Shown here: positions 16,421 to 26,272 of the stretch, piece by piece | Layout of the letters: the number at the start of each line of letters is the position of its first letter | How positions within the stretch are numbered: the stretch's first letter is position 1 | NCBI RefSeq assembly: GCF_020535545.1 | Contig: NZ_CP084752.1 | Coordinates: 310,001-374,000, forward strand | Origin: Roseateles sp. XES5 | Lineage (GTDB): Bacteria; Pseudomonadota; Alphaproteobacteria; Rhizobiales; Rhizobiaceae | Direction of reading: 5' to 3' | DNA: 64,000 nt | Made by a program: the position numbers and the translations under genes | The notes under the pieces: generated by a model | Told to the model about the DNA's origin: nothing | The model's database searches: none | Seen by the model: the letters and a program-made list of their open reading frames with translations, nothing else

Positions 16421-17647
16421 TTAGACGGTGGCGCGGCGCGTGCGCAGGACCAGCAGCAGCACGAGAACGAGGCTGAGACCGGTGATCGGCCAGAACATCA
16501 GGTTGATCGTCTGCCAGCCATAGGCGTTGAACACCTTGCCCGACGAGAAGGAGGCGAGCGCCACGGCGCCGAACAGGATGATGTCGTGGAAGCCCTGCAC
16601 TTTGTCGGCCTCGTGCGGGCGGTAGCTGGAGGCGACGATGGCGGTGGCGCCGATGAAACCGAAGTTCCAGCCGACGCCGAGCAGGATGAGCGCCCCCCAG
16701 AAATTCCACAGTTCGATGCCGGCATGGGCGACGAGCGCGCAGGCCATGAGGATGACGAGGCCGGCGGCCACCACCTTCTCCGTGCCGAAGCGCTGGATCA
16801 GCATGCCGGTGAAGAAGCTCGGCCCGAACATGGCCAGCACGTGCCACTGGATGCCGAGCGTCGCCATTTCCGGCGAGAAGCCGCAGCCGATGACCATGGC
16901 GAGCGGCGCGCCGGTCATCATGAAGGTCATCAGGGCATAGGAGGAGATGCCGCAGATCATGCCCGTCATGAAGCGCTGCGTCAGCACGATCTCGCGCAGC
17001 GGCCGCACGGGTTCGCCCGAGGCGGCGCTTGCCGCCGTGTGGTCGGGCAGGCGCAGCGCCAGAAGCAGCGGCACGGCGGCAAGGCACAGCGGCAGCAGCG
17101 CGAAGAAGGCGCCGGCAAACAGCACCGGCTCGAAGAGGTCCTTGGTGAAGATCACCACCTGCGGGCCGAGAATGGCGGAAATGACGCCGCCGGCCAGGAT
17201 CCAGGAGATCGCGCGGGGCTTGTAGAAGGACGGCGAGGCGTCGGCCGCCGCGAAGCGGATCTTCTGCGCGAAGCCGCCGGAAATGCCGATCAGCACGAAG
17301 CCGAAGGCGAAGAGCCAGAAATCGCCGCGGAAGAGCGCGATGGCGGCGACGACGCCGCCCCCTGCCCCGACCAGCGCGCCGACGACGAAGCCCTGGGCGC
17401 GGCCGAGCATGCGCGCGGCGAGCGCGACCAGCATGGCGCCGAGCGCGACGCCGACATTGAAGGCCGTCAGCGGCGCGGTGGCGAGCGACTTGTCGGCGCC
17501 GAGCAGGTTGTAGCCGGCAAGGCCGCCGATGGAAAAGGCGATGGGACCGGCCGAGGCGAGCAGCGCCTGGGCAAACATCAGCAGGAACACGTTGCGGCGG
17601 GCGGCCGACAGTTCCCGTTCAAGACCTTCGACCGTGCCAGTGCTCAT
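16421..17647 (-). CDS. MFS transporter (408 aa)
   Basis: A 12-helix major facilitator superfamily permease. It has the N-terminal helix pair around LLMFAQALLASAGPIAFSIG, the loop after helix 2 and 3 (RMLGRAQGF), a central cytoplasmic loop (HTAASAASGEPVRPLREIVL) and the second half starting at GMICGISSYALM. It belongs to the group often found beside nusB in rhizobia. The substrate is unknown; there is no linked catabolic or resistance gene. It lies 12 bp after the nusB stop and may be read from the same transcript. Confidence 0.88.
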   Translation of the reverse strand: MSTGTVEGLERELSAARRNVFLLMFAQALLASAGPIAFSIGGLAGYNLLGADKSLATAPLTAFNVGVALGAMLVALAARMLGRAQGFVVGALVGAGGGVVAAIALFRGDFWLFAFGFVLIGISGGFAQKIRFAAADASPSFYKPRAISWILAGGVISAILGPQVVIFTKDLFEPVLFAGAFFALLPLCLAAVPLLLALRLPDHTAASAASGEPVRPLREIVLTQRFMTGMICGISSYALMTFMMTGAPLAMVIGCGFSPEMATLGIQWHVLAMFGPSFFTGMLIQRFGTEKVVAAGLVILMACALVAHAGIELWNFWGALILLGVGWNFGFIGATAIVASSYRPHEADKVQGFHDIILFGAVALASFSSGKVFNAYGWQTINLMFWPITGLSLVLVLLLVLRTRRATV

Positions 17648-17659
17648 TATGCCTACCGT

Positions 17660-18142
17660 TTATTTGCGATTTTCGGTCCGGACCTGCTTGGCGATCCGGT
17701 CAAGCACCGCATTCACCAGCTTGGGTTCCTCGTCTTCGAAGAACGCCTTGGCGATCTCGACATATTCCGTGACGATCACGGCGACGGGCACGTCCTTGCG
17801 CTCCTTCAGCTCGAAGGTGCCGGCGCGCAGGATGGCGCGCACCGTGGAATCGAGCCGCGACAGCGCCCAGTCGTCCTGCAGCGCCGCGCCGATCATCGGG
17901 TCGAGCTGGCGCTGGTCGCGCACGACGCCCGAAACGATCGAACGGAACCAGGAGGCGTCCGCCTTCAGATAGGTGTCGCCGTCGACTTCCTGACCGAGGC
18001 GGTGCGCCTCGTATTCGGCGACGATCTCGAGCACGCCGGCGCCGCCGATATCCATCTGGTAAAGCGCCTGCACGGCGGCAAGACGCGCCGCGCCGCGCTG
18101 GTTGGCCGGCTTCACCGGCTGCTGGTCCCTGTCCGTCGTCAC
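17660..18142 (-). CDS. nusB: Transcription antitermination factor NusB
   Basis: An all-helical RNA-binding factor that joins NusE (S10) at boxA of rRNA operons. Signature regions are [20 protein letters not shown] near the N-terminus, [19 protein letters not shown] and [20 protein letters not shown]. The length of 160 is normal. The start codon is GTG and overlaps the ribH stop (GTGA), so expression is likely coupled to ribH, as in many bacteria. Confidence 0.96.
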   Translation of the reverse strand: MTTDRDQQPVKPANQRGAARLAAVQALYQMDIGGAGVLEIVAEYEAHRLGQEVDGDTYLKADASWFRSIVSGVVRDQRQLDPMIGAALQDDWALSRLDSTVRAILRAGTFELKERKDVPVAVIVTEYVEIAKAFFEDEEPKLVNAVLDRIAKQVRTENRK

Positions 18143-18600
18143 TGTTCGCCGCCCAGTTTCTTCTTCAGCTCGATCATGGTGAGGGCCGCGCGGGCGGCAA
18201 AGCCGCCCTTGTCGCCTTCCGAACGACGGGCGCGCGCCCAGCCCTGGGCATCGTTCTCGACAGTCAGGATGCCGTTGCCGATGGCAAGGCTCTCGCTGAC
18301 GGCGAGATCCATCAGGGCGCGGCTGGATTCGTTGGCCACGATGTCGAAATGGTAGGTTTCGCCACGGATGACCATGCCGAGGGCGACGAAGCCGTCATAC
18401 CAGCTGCCGGCATTTTCCATGCCGTCGAGCGCCATGGCGATGGCGGCCGGGATTTCGAGCGCGCCCATGACGGTCACGATATCGTAGGTGGCGCCGGCGG
18501 CGTCGAGCGCGTGCTTGGCGCCGTCGAGCATCGCATCGGCCATGTCGTCGTAGAAGCGGGCCTCGACGATGAGGAGATGGGGATTATCGGTGTCAGCCAT
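18139..18600 (-). CDS. ribH: 6,7-dimethyl-8-ribityllumazine synthase
   Basis: Condenses 5-amino-6-ribitylamino-uracil with dihydroxybutanone phosphate in riboflavin synthesis, forming icosahedral or pentameric particles. Visible motifs are [31 protein letters not shown] (substrate site), [20 protein letters not shown] with the catalytic His in GETYHF, and [14 protein letters not shown]. The length of 153 is normal. It heads the nusB/MFS unit, while ribE and ribD lie 2.3-4.3 kb away on the same strand behind the inserted GGDEF and cupin genes. Confidence 0.96.
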   Translation of the reverse strand: MADTDNPHLLIVEARFYDDMADAMLDGAKHALDAAGATYDIVTVMGALEIPAAIAMALDGMENAGSWYDGFVALGMVIRGETYHFDIVANESSRALMDLAVSESLAIGNGILTVENDAQGWARARRSEGDKGGFAARAALTMIELKKKLGGEQ

Positions 18601-18798
18601 GATTCACCTGAAAATTGGAGGCAGGCCCCGCGCGGGCGAGCAGAGGCGGCGGTCAAACCATGCCCGACGGTGCTTGGCAAGCGATTTCCGCCCCGCCCGG
18701 CGATTTCGGCCCCCGGCATGGGCCTCGTTACAGCAAACGGGATTGACAGACATGAACGAAGAGTGAACGGTATATCAACCCCGGCAGAGGAGATCCGC

Positions 18799-19302
18799 AT
18801 GGAGAAGCAGAACCCGCCCGTCGTCAATCTGGCGAAGCTGACGCTCGACTACTGGACGCAGGGCACCTTGTACGAATCCCGCGACACCGCCTTCGGCGCC
18901 CTTCTGGGCCTGAAGGATCTCGGCATCGGCTACAGCGAGGTGCCGCCCGGCAAATCGAGCTGTCCGTTCCACAGCCACCATGTCGAGGACGAGCTGTTCG
19001 TCATTCTCGAAGGGCAAGGCACCTATCGTTATGGTAGCGAACGCCAGCTCATCGGGCCGGGCGACGTGCTCGGCGCGCCGGCCGGCGGACCGGAAACGGC
19101 GCACCAGATCATCAACACCGGCACGGTGCCGCTCAAATATCTCTCGATCTCCTCCATGGCGGCGACGGAGATCTGCGAATACCCGGATTCCGGCAAGTTC
19201 CTCGCCAAGACGCGGCCGGCGACGGGCGGGCGCACGGATTTCCGCACCATCAACCGGGGCGGCGAAGAGGTGGATTACTGGGAGGGCGAGCCCGGCGCGT
19301 AA
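18799..19302 (+). CDS. Cupin-domain protein (167 aa)
   Basis: A single-domain cupin. Motif 1 is PGKSSCPFHSHHVEDELFVI followed by LEGQGTYRYG (metal-binding His, His, Glu), and motif 2 is PGDVLGAPAGGPETAHQIIN with the fourth ligand His. Such proteins bind a divalent metal and act as dioxygenases, isomerases or small-molecule sensors. The exact substrate is unknown. Start at 18799 is chosen by the GAGGAG sequence 7-8 bp upstream. It is divergent from ribH and convergent with the GGDEF gene. The C-terminal tail (EEVDYWEGEPGA) is typical of a cupin subgroup with this length. Confidence 0.85.
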   Translation: MEKQNPPVVNLAKLTLDYWTQGTLYESRDTAFGALLGLKDLGIGYSEVPPGKSSCPFHSHHVEDELFVILEGQGTYRYGSERQLIGPGDVLGAPAGGPETAHQIINTGTVPLKYLSISSMAATEICEYPDSGKFLAKTRPATGGRTDFRTINRGGEEVDYWEGEPGA

Positions 19303-19322
19303 GGCGTCAGGTCAGGGAGGGG

Positions 19323-20459
19323 TCAGGCCGCGAGCGAGACGCGGTTGCGGCCGTTGCGCTTGGAACTGTAGAGCGCCTTGTCGGCATTGCTGAGCAGGGA
19401 ATCGAAGCTCGTGCAGTCGGCATTGCCGAAGGCGATGCCGGCGCTGACCGTGCAGGAAATGGTGCGCCGGCCGATGGGAATGAGTTTTGCCGCGAAATCG
19501 GCGCGCACGCGCTCGGCGACGTTCTGCGCGCGGTCCGGCAGGGTGCGGTCGAGCACGACGATGAACTCTTCGCCGCCGAGGCGGGCGATGCAGGCGGCCG
19601 CGCCGCAGACCTCGCCCAGCACGTTGGCAAAGACCTTCAGCACCGCGTCGCCCGCGGCATGGCCGTGGCGGTCGTTGATGGCCTTGAAGCCGTCGATGTC
19701 GAAGGCGATCGCCGCCCGGTGCGCACCGACCGCTTCGTCGCCATAGCGGTCGAACAGGGCGCGGCGGTTGAGAAGGCCGGTCAGCGCGTCGGTATTGGCC
19801 GCCCGCTGGTGGCTTCCGGCGACGCGCCACTGGTTGAGCGCCAGCGACATGGCGCCGATGCCGGTAATGCCGATGATCGCCATGACGAGATTGAGATTTT
19901 CCGCCCAGTTGTTCGGGGCATGGCCCAGCACCCACTGACCGTCATGGATGAGCACGGCCGCGCAGAGCAGGAAGGAGACGGCGGTCAGCAGATAGAGGAT
20001 GACGATGCCCGTCAGCGGCAGCGGCGCTTCGTGGCGGCCGCGCCAGTATTCGGCGGCGGTGGCGATCATCGACGCGGCGATCAGAAGGTTGAGCGCGATG
20101 AAGCCGATACCGTCAAGGCCGACGATCAGCCACGGCAGGGCAATGAGCGAGCAGGCCGTAAAGTGCAGCGCCATGCGCCGGCGGCCGCTGCGGTGCGTGC
20201 GGAAGCGATAGGCCGCGCCATAGATGAAGGCGAAGCCGACGAACTGCAGCATGAAGGCGAGGCAGCCGATGCGGTAATCGGGGTTCTCGAAATAGGCGCT
20301 GTAGGCGGCGACGGCCGGCACGATGCAGCCGATGCCGAGGGACCAGGACAGCAGGAACCGTTCGACCCGCGCCGACAGCCAGGAGGCAAACAGCGTCGCC
20401 GACAGGCAGAAGCCGGACAGGGCAATTGCCAGGAGGAGCGTGTTGTAGTCAGGCGTCAT
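19323..20459 (-). CDS. Membrane-anchored diguanylate cyclase (378 aa)
   Basis: About six to seven transmembrane helices (residues 5-205) form an integral sensor region without a recognised ligand domain, followed by a GGDEF domain from about residue 220. The active-site loop is ARLGGEEF at about 295-299, with the DIDGFKAINDRHGHAAGD metal and substrate motif intact, so it should make cyclic di-GMP. No RxxD inhibitory site is seen five residues before the loop. There is no EAL domain. Start MTPDYNTLLL is preferred over an ATG 11 codons upstream. Confidence 0.9.
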   Translation of the reverse strand: MTPDYNTLLLAIALSGFCLSATLFASWLSARVERFLLSWSLGIGCIVPAVAAYSAYFENPDYRIGCLAFMLQFVGFAFIYGAAYRFRTHRSGRRRMALHFTACSLIALPWLIVGLDGIGFIALNLLIAASMIATAAEYWRGRHEAPLPLTGIVILYLLTAVSFLLCAAVLIHDGQWVLGHAPNNWAENLNLVMAIIGITGIGAMSLALNQWRVAGSHQRAANTDALTGLLNRRALFDRYGDEAVGAHRAAIAFDIDGFKAINDRHGHAAGDAVLKVFANVLGEVCGAAACIARLGGEEFIVVLDRTLPDRAQNVAERVRADFAAKLIPIGRRTISCTVSAGIAFGNADCTSFDSLLSNADKALYSSKRNGRNRVSLAA

Positions 20460-20912
20460 GCGTGAACGGTCTCCGAGGTCCGATGCGCGCACCCTAGAAG
20501 CCGAGAGGTATCGATATCGTTACCCCGAGGGCAATCTTCTCCGTCATACATGTGCCGTTACGGAACGCGGCGCTTCGATGTCACGCCAGCGTCACGCCAG
20601 CGCCGGCCGGACGGCCTTCGCCGCGCCCTTTTGGAGAGCATGGCATTGTGGGGAAGGCCCGGAATCGCGCCTGTTCCGAGCGGGATGAAAGGCGGCCGTC
20701 GCCCTGTCAAAGGGTGTCCGCGGAAAGACGGCGCGGGCTCCGGCTTCCCCAGGATGCGCGATGCCGGGACGGGACCGTTTGGCGCGCCCATGGGGAGCAG
20801 ACGACCTGGAGGCCTATAGAGGGCGAACGCTGGCCGTCCCGGTTTAAAGCGGACGTGAGGCGCTGTCGCCCGGCCTTCCCACCGGCGGCGGGAAGGTTTT
20901 TTCGCAGGCTCC
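20460..20912. other. Gene-free stretch
   Basis: About 450 bp between the GGDEF gene and ribE. Only short open frames without ribosome-binding sites are present. I see no terminator, tRNA or repeat here. Confidence 0.4.
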
Positions 20913-21530
20913 TTACGCCTTGGGCGCGGGGAACTCGGCGAGGCGCGCGGCGTAGCGCGCCATGGTGTCGACCTCGAAATTGATGAAGTCGCCGGCCTTG
21001 CGTTCGCCCCAGGTGGTCACTTCCAGCGTGTGGCGGATGAGGAGCACGTCGAAGACCGCGCCGTCCACCGCGTTGACGGTGAGCGAGGTGCCGTCGAGCG
21101 CGACGGAGCCCTTGGGCGCGACGAAGCGTTCCAGCCCCTCGGGCGCGCGGATGCGGAAGCGCGTGGCGTCGCCCTCGGCCTCGACGGAGAGGATCTCCGC
21201 CTTGCCGTCGACATGGCCCGAAACGATATGGCCGCCGAGTTCGTCGCCGATCTTCAGCGAGCGCTCGAGATTGATGCGCATGCCGGCCTTCCAGCTGCCG
21301 ATCGTCGTCAGGCGCAGCGCCTCTTCCCAGGCCTCGACCTCGAACCAGCGGGCGTTCGCGCCCTCTTCCGGCAGCGCGGTGACGGTGAGGCAGGTGCCGG
21401 AATGGGCGATGGAGGCGCCCATGTCGATGGTGGCGGGGTCGTAGTTCGTGCGCACGCGCAGGCGAACGCCCTCGTTCATGGGCTCGACCTTCTCGACCGT
21501 TCCAATATCCGTGACAATGCCGGTAAACAT
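20913..21530 (-). CDS. ribE: Riboflavin synthase alpha subunit
   Basis: Dismutates two lumazines to riboflavin. It is built of two lumazine-binding barrels: MFTGIVTDIGTVEKVEPM starts the first, and GGHIVSGHVDGKAEI followed by GSVALDGTSLTVNAVDG lies in the second, with the HTLEVTTWGERKAGD and NFEVDTMARYAAR ending. The length of 205 is normal. Its ATG shares one base with the ribD stop codon (TGATG), which shows the ancestral ribD-ribE coupling even though ribD is now broken upstream. Confidence 0.96.
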   Translation of the reverse strand: MFTGIVTDIGTVEKVEPMNEGVRLRVRTNYDPATIDMGASIAHSGTCLTVTALPEEGANARWFEVEAWEEALRLTTIGSWKAGMRINLERSLKIGDELGGHIVSGHVDGKAEILSVEAEGDATRFRIRAPEGLERFVAPKGSVALDGTSLTVNAVDGAVFDVLLIRHTLEVTTWGERKAGDFINFEVDTMARYAARLAEFPAPKA

Positions 21531-22916
21531 CACTCGTCTCTTTCGTAATCGTATAGATGATCGGCGCCGTACTGCGCCGTGCGGCGAAGCGAAAACCCGT
21601 CCGGCGCCCGCCCGGGCACACATGGGGATGCCACCCCGTCCTTGCCAAGGGCCACGGCCCCGCCGAACAGGAGAATGCGGTCGACGAGCCCCGCATCGAG
21701 GAAGGATTGCGCCGTGCGCGCGCCCCCTTCCACCAGCAGCGAGGAAATGCCGCGCGTCGCCAGCGCCATCAGAAGATCGTCGAGCCGGCGCGGATCGCAG
21801 GTCAGGATTTCCACACCGGCGGCTTCGAGCGCGGCGGCGCGCGCCACAACGGAGGGAACGGCGTTACCCCCCTCTGGCCTGCCGGCCATCTCCCCCTCAG
21901 GGGGGAGATCGGGGAGGCAGGGGTTTCCTCTCCCCTTCCTCCCGACACCGCGGACAGGCCCTCGCCGGTGGAATTGGGATCGTGCCTCTTGTCGATCTCC
22001 CCCTTGAGGAGGAGATCGGGGAGACAGGATTTTCCTCCCCCCTTCGTCCTGACACCGCGGACAGGGCCTCGCCTGTGGAACTGGGATGGAGCCTCTTGTC
22101 GATCTCCCCCCTTGAGGGGGAGATGGCCGGCAGGCCAGAGGGGGGTGCCCCCACCTCGTCCCGCGACGCCACCACGATGACCGGCACCTGCCGCGCCGTC
22201 TGCGCCAGCTTGGAGGCCGGCGGCAGTTCCAGCCGGGGATCGAGCACGATGCGCACCGGCGAACGGCTTTCGAGACCCGGCAGGCGGCAGGTGAGTTCGG
22301 GATCGTCGGCCAGCGCCGTGCCGATGCCGACAAGGATCGCGTCCGTCTCGGCGCGCAGCACATGCACCTGCCCGCGCGAGACGGGACCGGTGATCGCCAC
22401 CTGTCCCGCGCCCAGCCGGCCGAGCATGCCATCGGCGGAAACGGCAAGTTTCAGAGTCACATGCGGCCGCGTCTTCGTCTGGCGCGTCAGATAGGCGGCG
22501 AGCGCCGCGCGGCCGTCGGCCTCCAGAAGGCCGGTCTCCACCGTGATGCCGGCGGCCCGCAGCATGGAGAACCCCCTGCCCGCCACGCGCTCGTCCGGGT
22601 CGGTCACGCAGACGACGACACGGGCGATACCGGCGGCGATCAGCGCATCCGCGCAGGGCGGCGTCTTGCCGTGATGCGAGCAGGGTTCGAGCGTGACATA
22701 GGCCGTGGCGCCGCGCGCCGCAGCGCCGGCGGCGGCCAGCGCCTGCGTCTCCGCATGCGGCCGTCCGCCCGGCGCGGTCACGGCCGAACCGACAATGGTG
22801 CCATCGCGGACGATCAGGCAGGCGACGGAGGGATTGGTGGACGTCAGGCCAAGATTGCGGCGGCAAAGGCGGATCGCCGCCGCCATGAAGCGCGCATCGT
22901 CCCGCTCGCCGGACAT
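21530..22916 (-). pseudogene. ribD: ribD, interrupted by a repeat element
   Basis: A bifunctional pyrimidine deaminase/reductase of riboflavin synthesis. The deaminase domain is intact: GGRPHAETQAL and the zinc motif VTLEPCSHHGKTPPCADALI. The reductase begins normally (HVTLKLAVSADGML ... LVGIGTALADDPELTCRLPG) and reaches VIVVASRDE. A 281-bp mosaic repeat (21866-22146) then enters the frame, and the deaminase frame runs to a stop at 21897. The rest of the reductase (ARAAALEAAGVEILTCDPRR, SSLLVEGGARTAQSFLDAGL, ending YERDE) continues after the insert in a different frame. The deaminase half could still be made; the reductase cannot be complete. The start abuts the nrdR stop (TAGATG). Confidence 0.85.
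21866..22146. repeat. Mosaic inverted-repeat element inside ribD
   Basis: The outer ends are inverted copies: ACCCCCCTCTGGCCTGCCGG at 21866 and its complement ending at 22146, each continuing into CCATCTCCCC/GGGGAGATGG. Inside are two tandem copies of a roughly 110-bp unit (both containing GACACCGCGGACAGG and TCTTGTCGATCTCCCCC) with further GATCTCC dyads. This is the architecture of rhizobial intergenic mosaic elements. The length of 281 bp is not a multiple of three. Confidence 0.85.
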
Positions 22917-23396
22917 CTAGCCGTCAACGCCCGGGTCCCGGGCGATCTTGGCGGCGACTTCGGAGAGGATCTTTTCGAAATCGTCGACATGGGAGAAGTC
23001 GCGATAGACCGAGGCGTAGCGCACGAAGCCCACGTCATCGAGCGCCTTCAGCGCTTCCAGCACCTGCAGGCCGATTTCCTCGGAGGCGATTTCCGTCTCG
23101 CCGGAGCTTTCCAGCCGGCGGACGATGCCCGAGACCGCGCGCTCGATGCGGTCCCGGTCGACGGGCCGCTTGCGAAGCGCGATCTCGAAGGATTTCAGCA
23201 GCTTGTCGCGGTCGAAGGGGGCCTTGCGGCCCGTCTTCTTGACGACCATCAATTCGCGCAGCTGCACGCGCTCGAAGGTCGTGAAGCGGCCGCCGCAATC
23301 CGGGCAGATGCGCCGGCGGCGAATGGCGGCCCCGTCCTCTGCGGGACGGGAGTCCTTCACCTGCGAATCTTCCGAACCGCAATAGGGGCAGCGCAT
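22917..23396 (-). CDS. nrdR: Transcriptional repressor NrdR
   Basis: An ATP/dATP-sensing repressor of ribonucleotide reductase genes. The N-terminal zinc ribbon is [20 protein letters not shown] followed by [17 protein letters not shown] (four Cys), and the ATP-cone domain follows with [20 protein letters not shown] and [12 protein letters not shown]. The length of 159 is normal. It lies directly upstream of ribD and downstream of glyA, the standard order in many alphaproteobacteria. Confidence 0.97.
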   Translation of the reverse strand: MRCPYCGSEDSQVKDSRPAEDGAAIRRRRICPDCGGRFTTFERVQLRELMVVKKTGRKAPFDRDKLLKSFEIALRKRPVDRDRIERAVSGIVRRLESSGETEIASEEIGLQVLEALKALDDVGFVRYASVYRDFSHVDDFEKILSEVAAKIARDPGVDG

Positions 23397-23462
23397 GACC
23401 TCTCCTTGCTTGCGGGCGGCGCCGCGCGGAACCCCGCGCGACCCTTTTCCCGCAACAGCGTC

Positions 23463-24758
23463 TTACATGTAGGGATACATCGGGAAGCGGTCCGTCAGCG
23501 CGACGACCTTTTCCCGCACGGCGGCTTCGACGCCTGCATTGCCCTCGTCGGAATTGGCGACCTTCAGGCCGTCGAGAACCTCGACGATGAGGTTGCCGAT
23601 TTCCTTGAACTCGGCTTCCTTGAAACCGCGCGTGGTCATGGCCGGTGTGCCCAGGCGGATGCCGCTGGTGACCATGGGCTTTTGCGGGTCGTTGGGGATG
23701 CCGTTCTTGTTGCAGGTCATGTGGGCGGCGCCCAGGATGGCCTCGGCTTCCTTGCCGGTCAGGTTCTTGGGGCGCAGGTCCACCAGCATGACGTGGCTCT
23801 CGGTGCCGCCCGAGACGATGCGCAGGCCGCGCTCGATCAGGGTGTCGGCCAGCACCTTGGCGTTCTTGACCACCTGTTCCTGGTAGGCCTTGAACTCGGG
23901 GCTCAGGGCTTCCTTGAAGGCCACGGCCTTGCCGGCGATGACGTGCATCAGCGGGCCGCCCTGGATGCCGGGGAAGATGGCCGAGTTGATCTTCTTGGCA
24001 ATGGCTTCGTCATTGCACAAGATGATGCCGCCACGCGGGCCGCGCAGGCTCTTGTGGGTGGTGGAGGTCACCACATCGGCGTGCGGCACCGGGTTGGGAT
24101 AGACGCCCGCGGCGATCAGGCCGGCGTAGTGGGCCATGTCCACCATGAAGTAGGCACCGATTTCCTTGGCGATCTTGCCGAAACGCTCGAAATCGATGCG
24201 CAGGCTGTAGGCCGAGGCACCGGCGATGATGAGCTTGGGCTTCTTCTCGCGGGCCAGGGCTTCCATGGCTTCGTAGTCGATCTCTTCCTTGGCGTTCAGG
24301 CCGTAGGAGATGACGTTGAACCACTTGCCGCTCATGTTCAGGGCCATGCCGTGGGTCAGGTGGCCGCCTTCGGCCAGGCTCATGCCCATGATGGTGTCGC
24401 CCGGCTGCAGCAGGGCGAAGAACACGCCCTGATTGGCCTGCGAGCCCGAGTTGGGCTGCACATTGGCGAAGTTGGCGCCGTAGAGCTGCTTGAGGCGGTC
24501 AATCGCCAGCTGCTCCACCACGTCCACATATTCGCAGCCGCCGTAGTAGCGCTTGCCGGGATAGCCCTCGGCGTACTTGTTGGTCAGCTGACTGCCCTGC
24601 GCCTGCATCACGGCCGGCGAGGTGTAGTTCTCCGAGGCGATCAGCTCGATCTCATGGCGCTGGCGACCGAGTTCCTTCTGGATGGAGCCAAAAATTTCCG
24701 GGTCGGTGTCGGCAAGGGAACGCGTGAAGAAAACGTCGGTGGCGGAAGACTGGCTCAT
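23463..24758 (-). CDS. glyA: Serine hydroxymethyltransferase
   Basis: A PLP enzyme interconverting serine and glycine with tetrahydrofolate. The PLP lysine is Lys236 in [34 protein letters not shown] and [12 protein letters not shown] are also diagnostic, and the length of 431 is normal. Residues 1-44 and about 379-431 ([31 protein letters not shown]) read like rhizobial GlyA. Residues about 45-378 ([63 protein letters not shown]) read like betaproteobacterial GlyA, and Leu is almost only CTG there. So the gene appears mosaic, or the assembly is chimeric. All catalytic motifs are kept. Confidence 0.95.
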   Translation of the reverse strand: MSQSSATDVFFTRSLADTDPEIFGSIQKELGRQRHEIELIASENYTSPAVMQAQGSQLTNKYAEGYPGKRYYGGCEYVDVVEQLAIDRLKQLYGANFANVQPNSGSQANQGVFFALLQPGDTIMGMSLAEGGHLTHGMALNMSGKWFNVISYGLNAKEEIDYEAMEALAREKKPKLIIAGASAYSLRIDFERFGKIAKEIGAYFMVDMAHYAGLIAAGVYPNPVPHADVVTSTTHKSLRGPRGGIILCNDEAIAKKINSAIFPGIQGGPLMHVIAGKAVAFKEALSPEFKAYQEQVVKNAKVLADTLIERGLRIVSGGTESHVMLVDLRPKNLTGKEAEAILGAAHMTCNKNGIPNDPQKPMVTSGIRLGTPAMTTRGFKEAEFKEIGNLIVEVLDGLKVANSDEGNAGVEAAVREKVVALTDRFPMYPYM

Positions 24759-24897
24759 CCTCGAGGCTCCTTAAGGGTGGGTGGCACGGTGTTTATCGTC
24801 CTCGCATGGCAAGGGCAATATCCGCTCCACGGTTTGCGCCATTTCCATGCGCCTTATGAAACAAAAACGACAGGGCGTCGAAAGCCGGAAAACAAAA

Positions 24898-24927
24898 GGC
24901 CCCGCGTTCCAGGGGAAGCGGGGCCGT
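24898..24927 (-). terminator. Terminator after the L,D-transpeptidase gene
   Basis: GGCCCCGC and GCGGGGCC pair around a 14-base loop. On the minus strand the stem is followed by TTTTGTTTT. It separates the L,D-transpeptidase gene from glyA. Confidence 0.8.
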
Positions 24928-24949
24928 CTGAAAAATCCGACAAAACGCC

Positions 24950-26272
24950 TTATTGCGGCAGCAGGTCGCTGTCGACGGCCTGGCCGCCTTCCTGGTTGTA
25001 GCCGGTCTGGAGGGCGAGTTCCGTCGCGCCGTCCTTCTGGTAGATGTCGTCGCGGAACTGCACGACGCGGTCCTTGGCCGACCAGGCGGTGATATAGGTG
25101 AAGAAGACCGGCACTTCCTCGGCCAGGGTGATCGGCGTGTTGACGCCGCCCTTGATGGTCGCTTCCATCTGCTGGCGCGACCAGCCGGGGGTTTCCTTGA
25201 GCAGCCAGACCGAGAGGTCGCGCACGTTCTGCACGCGCACGCAGCCGGACGATTCGAAGCGCATCAGCTTGTTGAACAGGCCCTGCTGGGGCGTGTCGTG
25301 CATGTAGACCTGATGCTCGTTGTGGAAGTTGATCTTCGTCGAGGACATGGCGTTGATCTTGCCCGGGTCCTGGCGGAACATCAGGTTCGGGGCCTTCTCG
25401 GCGTTCCAGTCGACCGTCTCGGGCGAGACCTCGGCGCCCGAACCGTCGAAGAGGCGGATCGAGTTGCGCGACAGATAGGTCGGATCCTTGCGCATCAGCG
25501 GCATGATGTCCTTCTGGATGATCGAGCGCGGCGCGGTCCAGTAGGGGTTGAGGATCACTTCATAGATCTTGGAATTGAGCACCGGCGACTGGCGGTCGAT
25601 CTTGCCGACGATGGCGGTATGGCGCGAGGCGACGCGGCCGCCCTCGACAGCCTCGATATAGGCGGCCGGAATGTTGACCATGACATAGCGGCGGCCGAGG
25701 TCGCCGGACATGGACTGCAGGCGAACGAGGTTCGTCTGGAGCTGGCCGAGGCGGGTTACGGCCGGAACGTTCAGGGCCTTCAGCGTGTATTCGCCGACCG
25801 CGCCGTCGGCGGGAAGGCCATGGCGGGCCTGGAAGCGCTTGACGGCGCCATCGACGTAGGAATCGAACGCGCCGTTGGTGCCGGCCGAGCGCGGCAGGTC
25901 GCCCGAGATGATCAGGCGCTGGCGAAGCTGCTGGACGGCCGGATCGGCGACGCCCATTTCCAGCTTCTGCTGCGTGTTGACCGTCGGCCAGCCGCCGTTC
26001 GACACGATGTTCTGGTAATCGACGATGGCCTGCTGCAGGTAGCCGGAGCTGCCCGAACCGAAGATCGGGTTGTTGGAAACGACGGCGACGGCGGTACGCG
26101 AAGCCTCGGCGTCGAACTGGTCGTCCCAGTTACCGCGGCGCGGAGCATTGAGAATGTCGTCGAGCGCCGTCTGGGCGAGCGTCGGGCCGGCCACGGCGGC
26201 GGCGCCGAAGGTTGCGGCAGAGCGCAGGAACGCGCGGCGCGAGAACACATCAAATCCGGTTTTGCGAGACAT
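24950..26272 (-). CDS. Exported L,D-transpeptidase, YcbB-like (440 aa)
   Basis: Makes 3-3 cross-links or attaches proteins to peptidoglycan in the periplasm. The N-terminus has a twin-arginine-type signal (SRRAFLRSAATFGAAAVAGP). A peptidoglycan-binding helical domain follows at about 105-170 (VQQLRQRLIISGDLP, VDGAVKRFQARHGLPADGAV), then a YkuD catalytic domain at about 197-375 with His325 (YMHDTPQQGLF) and Cys344 (FESSGCVRVQN). In Liberibacter and rhizobia such a gene is controlled by the MarR protein LdtR, encoded here at 28264-28776. The two are separated by about 2 kb of repeats and one small gene. The 386 bp upstream (26273-26658) show no other feature. Confidence 0.92.
   Translation of the reverse strand: MSRKTGFDVFSRRAFLRSAATFGAAAVAGPTLAQTALDDILNAPRRGNWDDQFDAEASRTAVAVVSNNPIFGSGSSGYLQQAIVDYQNIVSNGGWPTVNTQQKLEMGVADPAVQQLRQRLIISGDLPRSAGTNGAFDSYVDGAVKRFQARHGLPADGAVGEYTLKALNVPAVTRLGQLQTNLVRLQSMSGDLGRRYVMVNIPAAYIEAVEGGRVASRHTAIVGKIDRQSPVLNSKIYEVILNPYWTAPRSIIQKDIMPLMRKDPTYLSRNSIRLFDGSGAEVSPETVDWNAEKAPNLMFRQDPGKINAMSSTKINFHNEHQVYMHDTPQQGLFNKLMRFESSGCVRVQNVRDLSVWLLKETPGWSRQQMEATIKGGVNTPITLAEEVPVFFTYITAWSAKDRVVQFRDDIYQKDGATELALQTGYNQEGGQAVDSDLLPQ

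Noticed and set aside
13928..18355. A 1475-codon open frame on the plus strand
   Set aside because: It is antisense to hppA, the MFS gene, nusB and ribH, is extremely Gly/Asp/Arg/His-rich, and has no domain. High GC at third positions keeps the opposite strand open.
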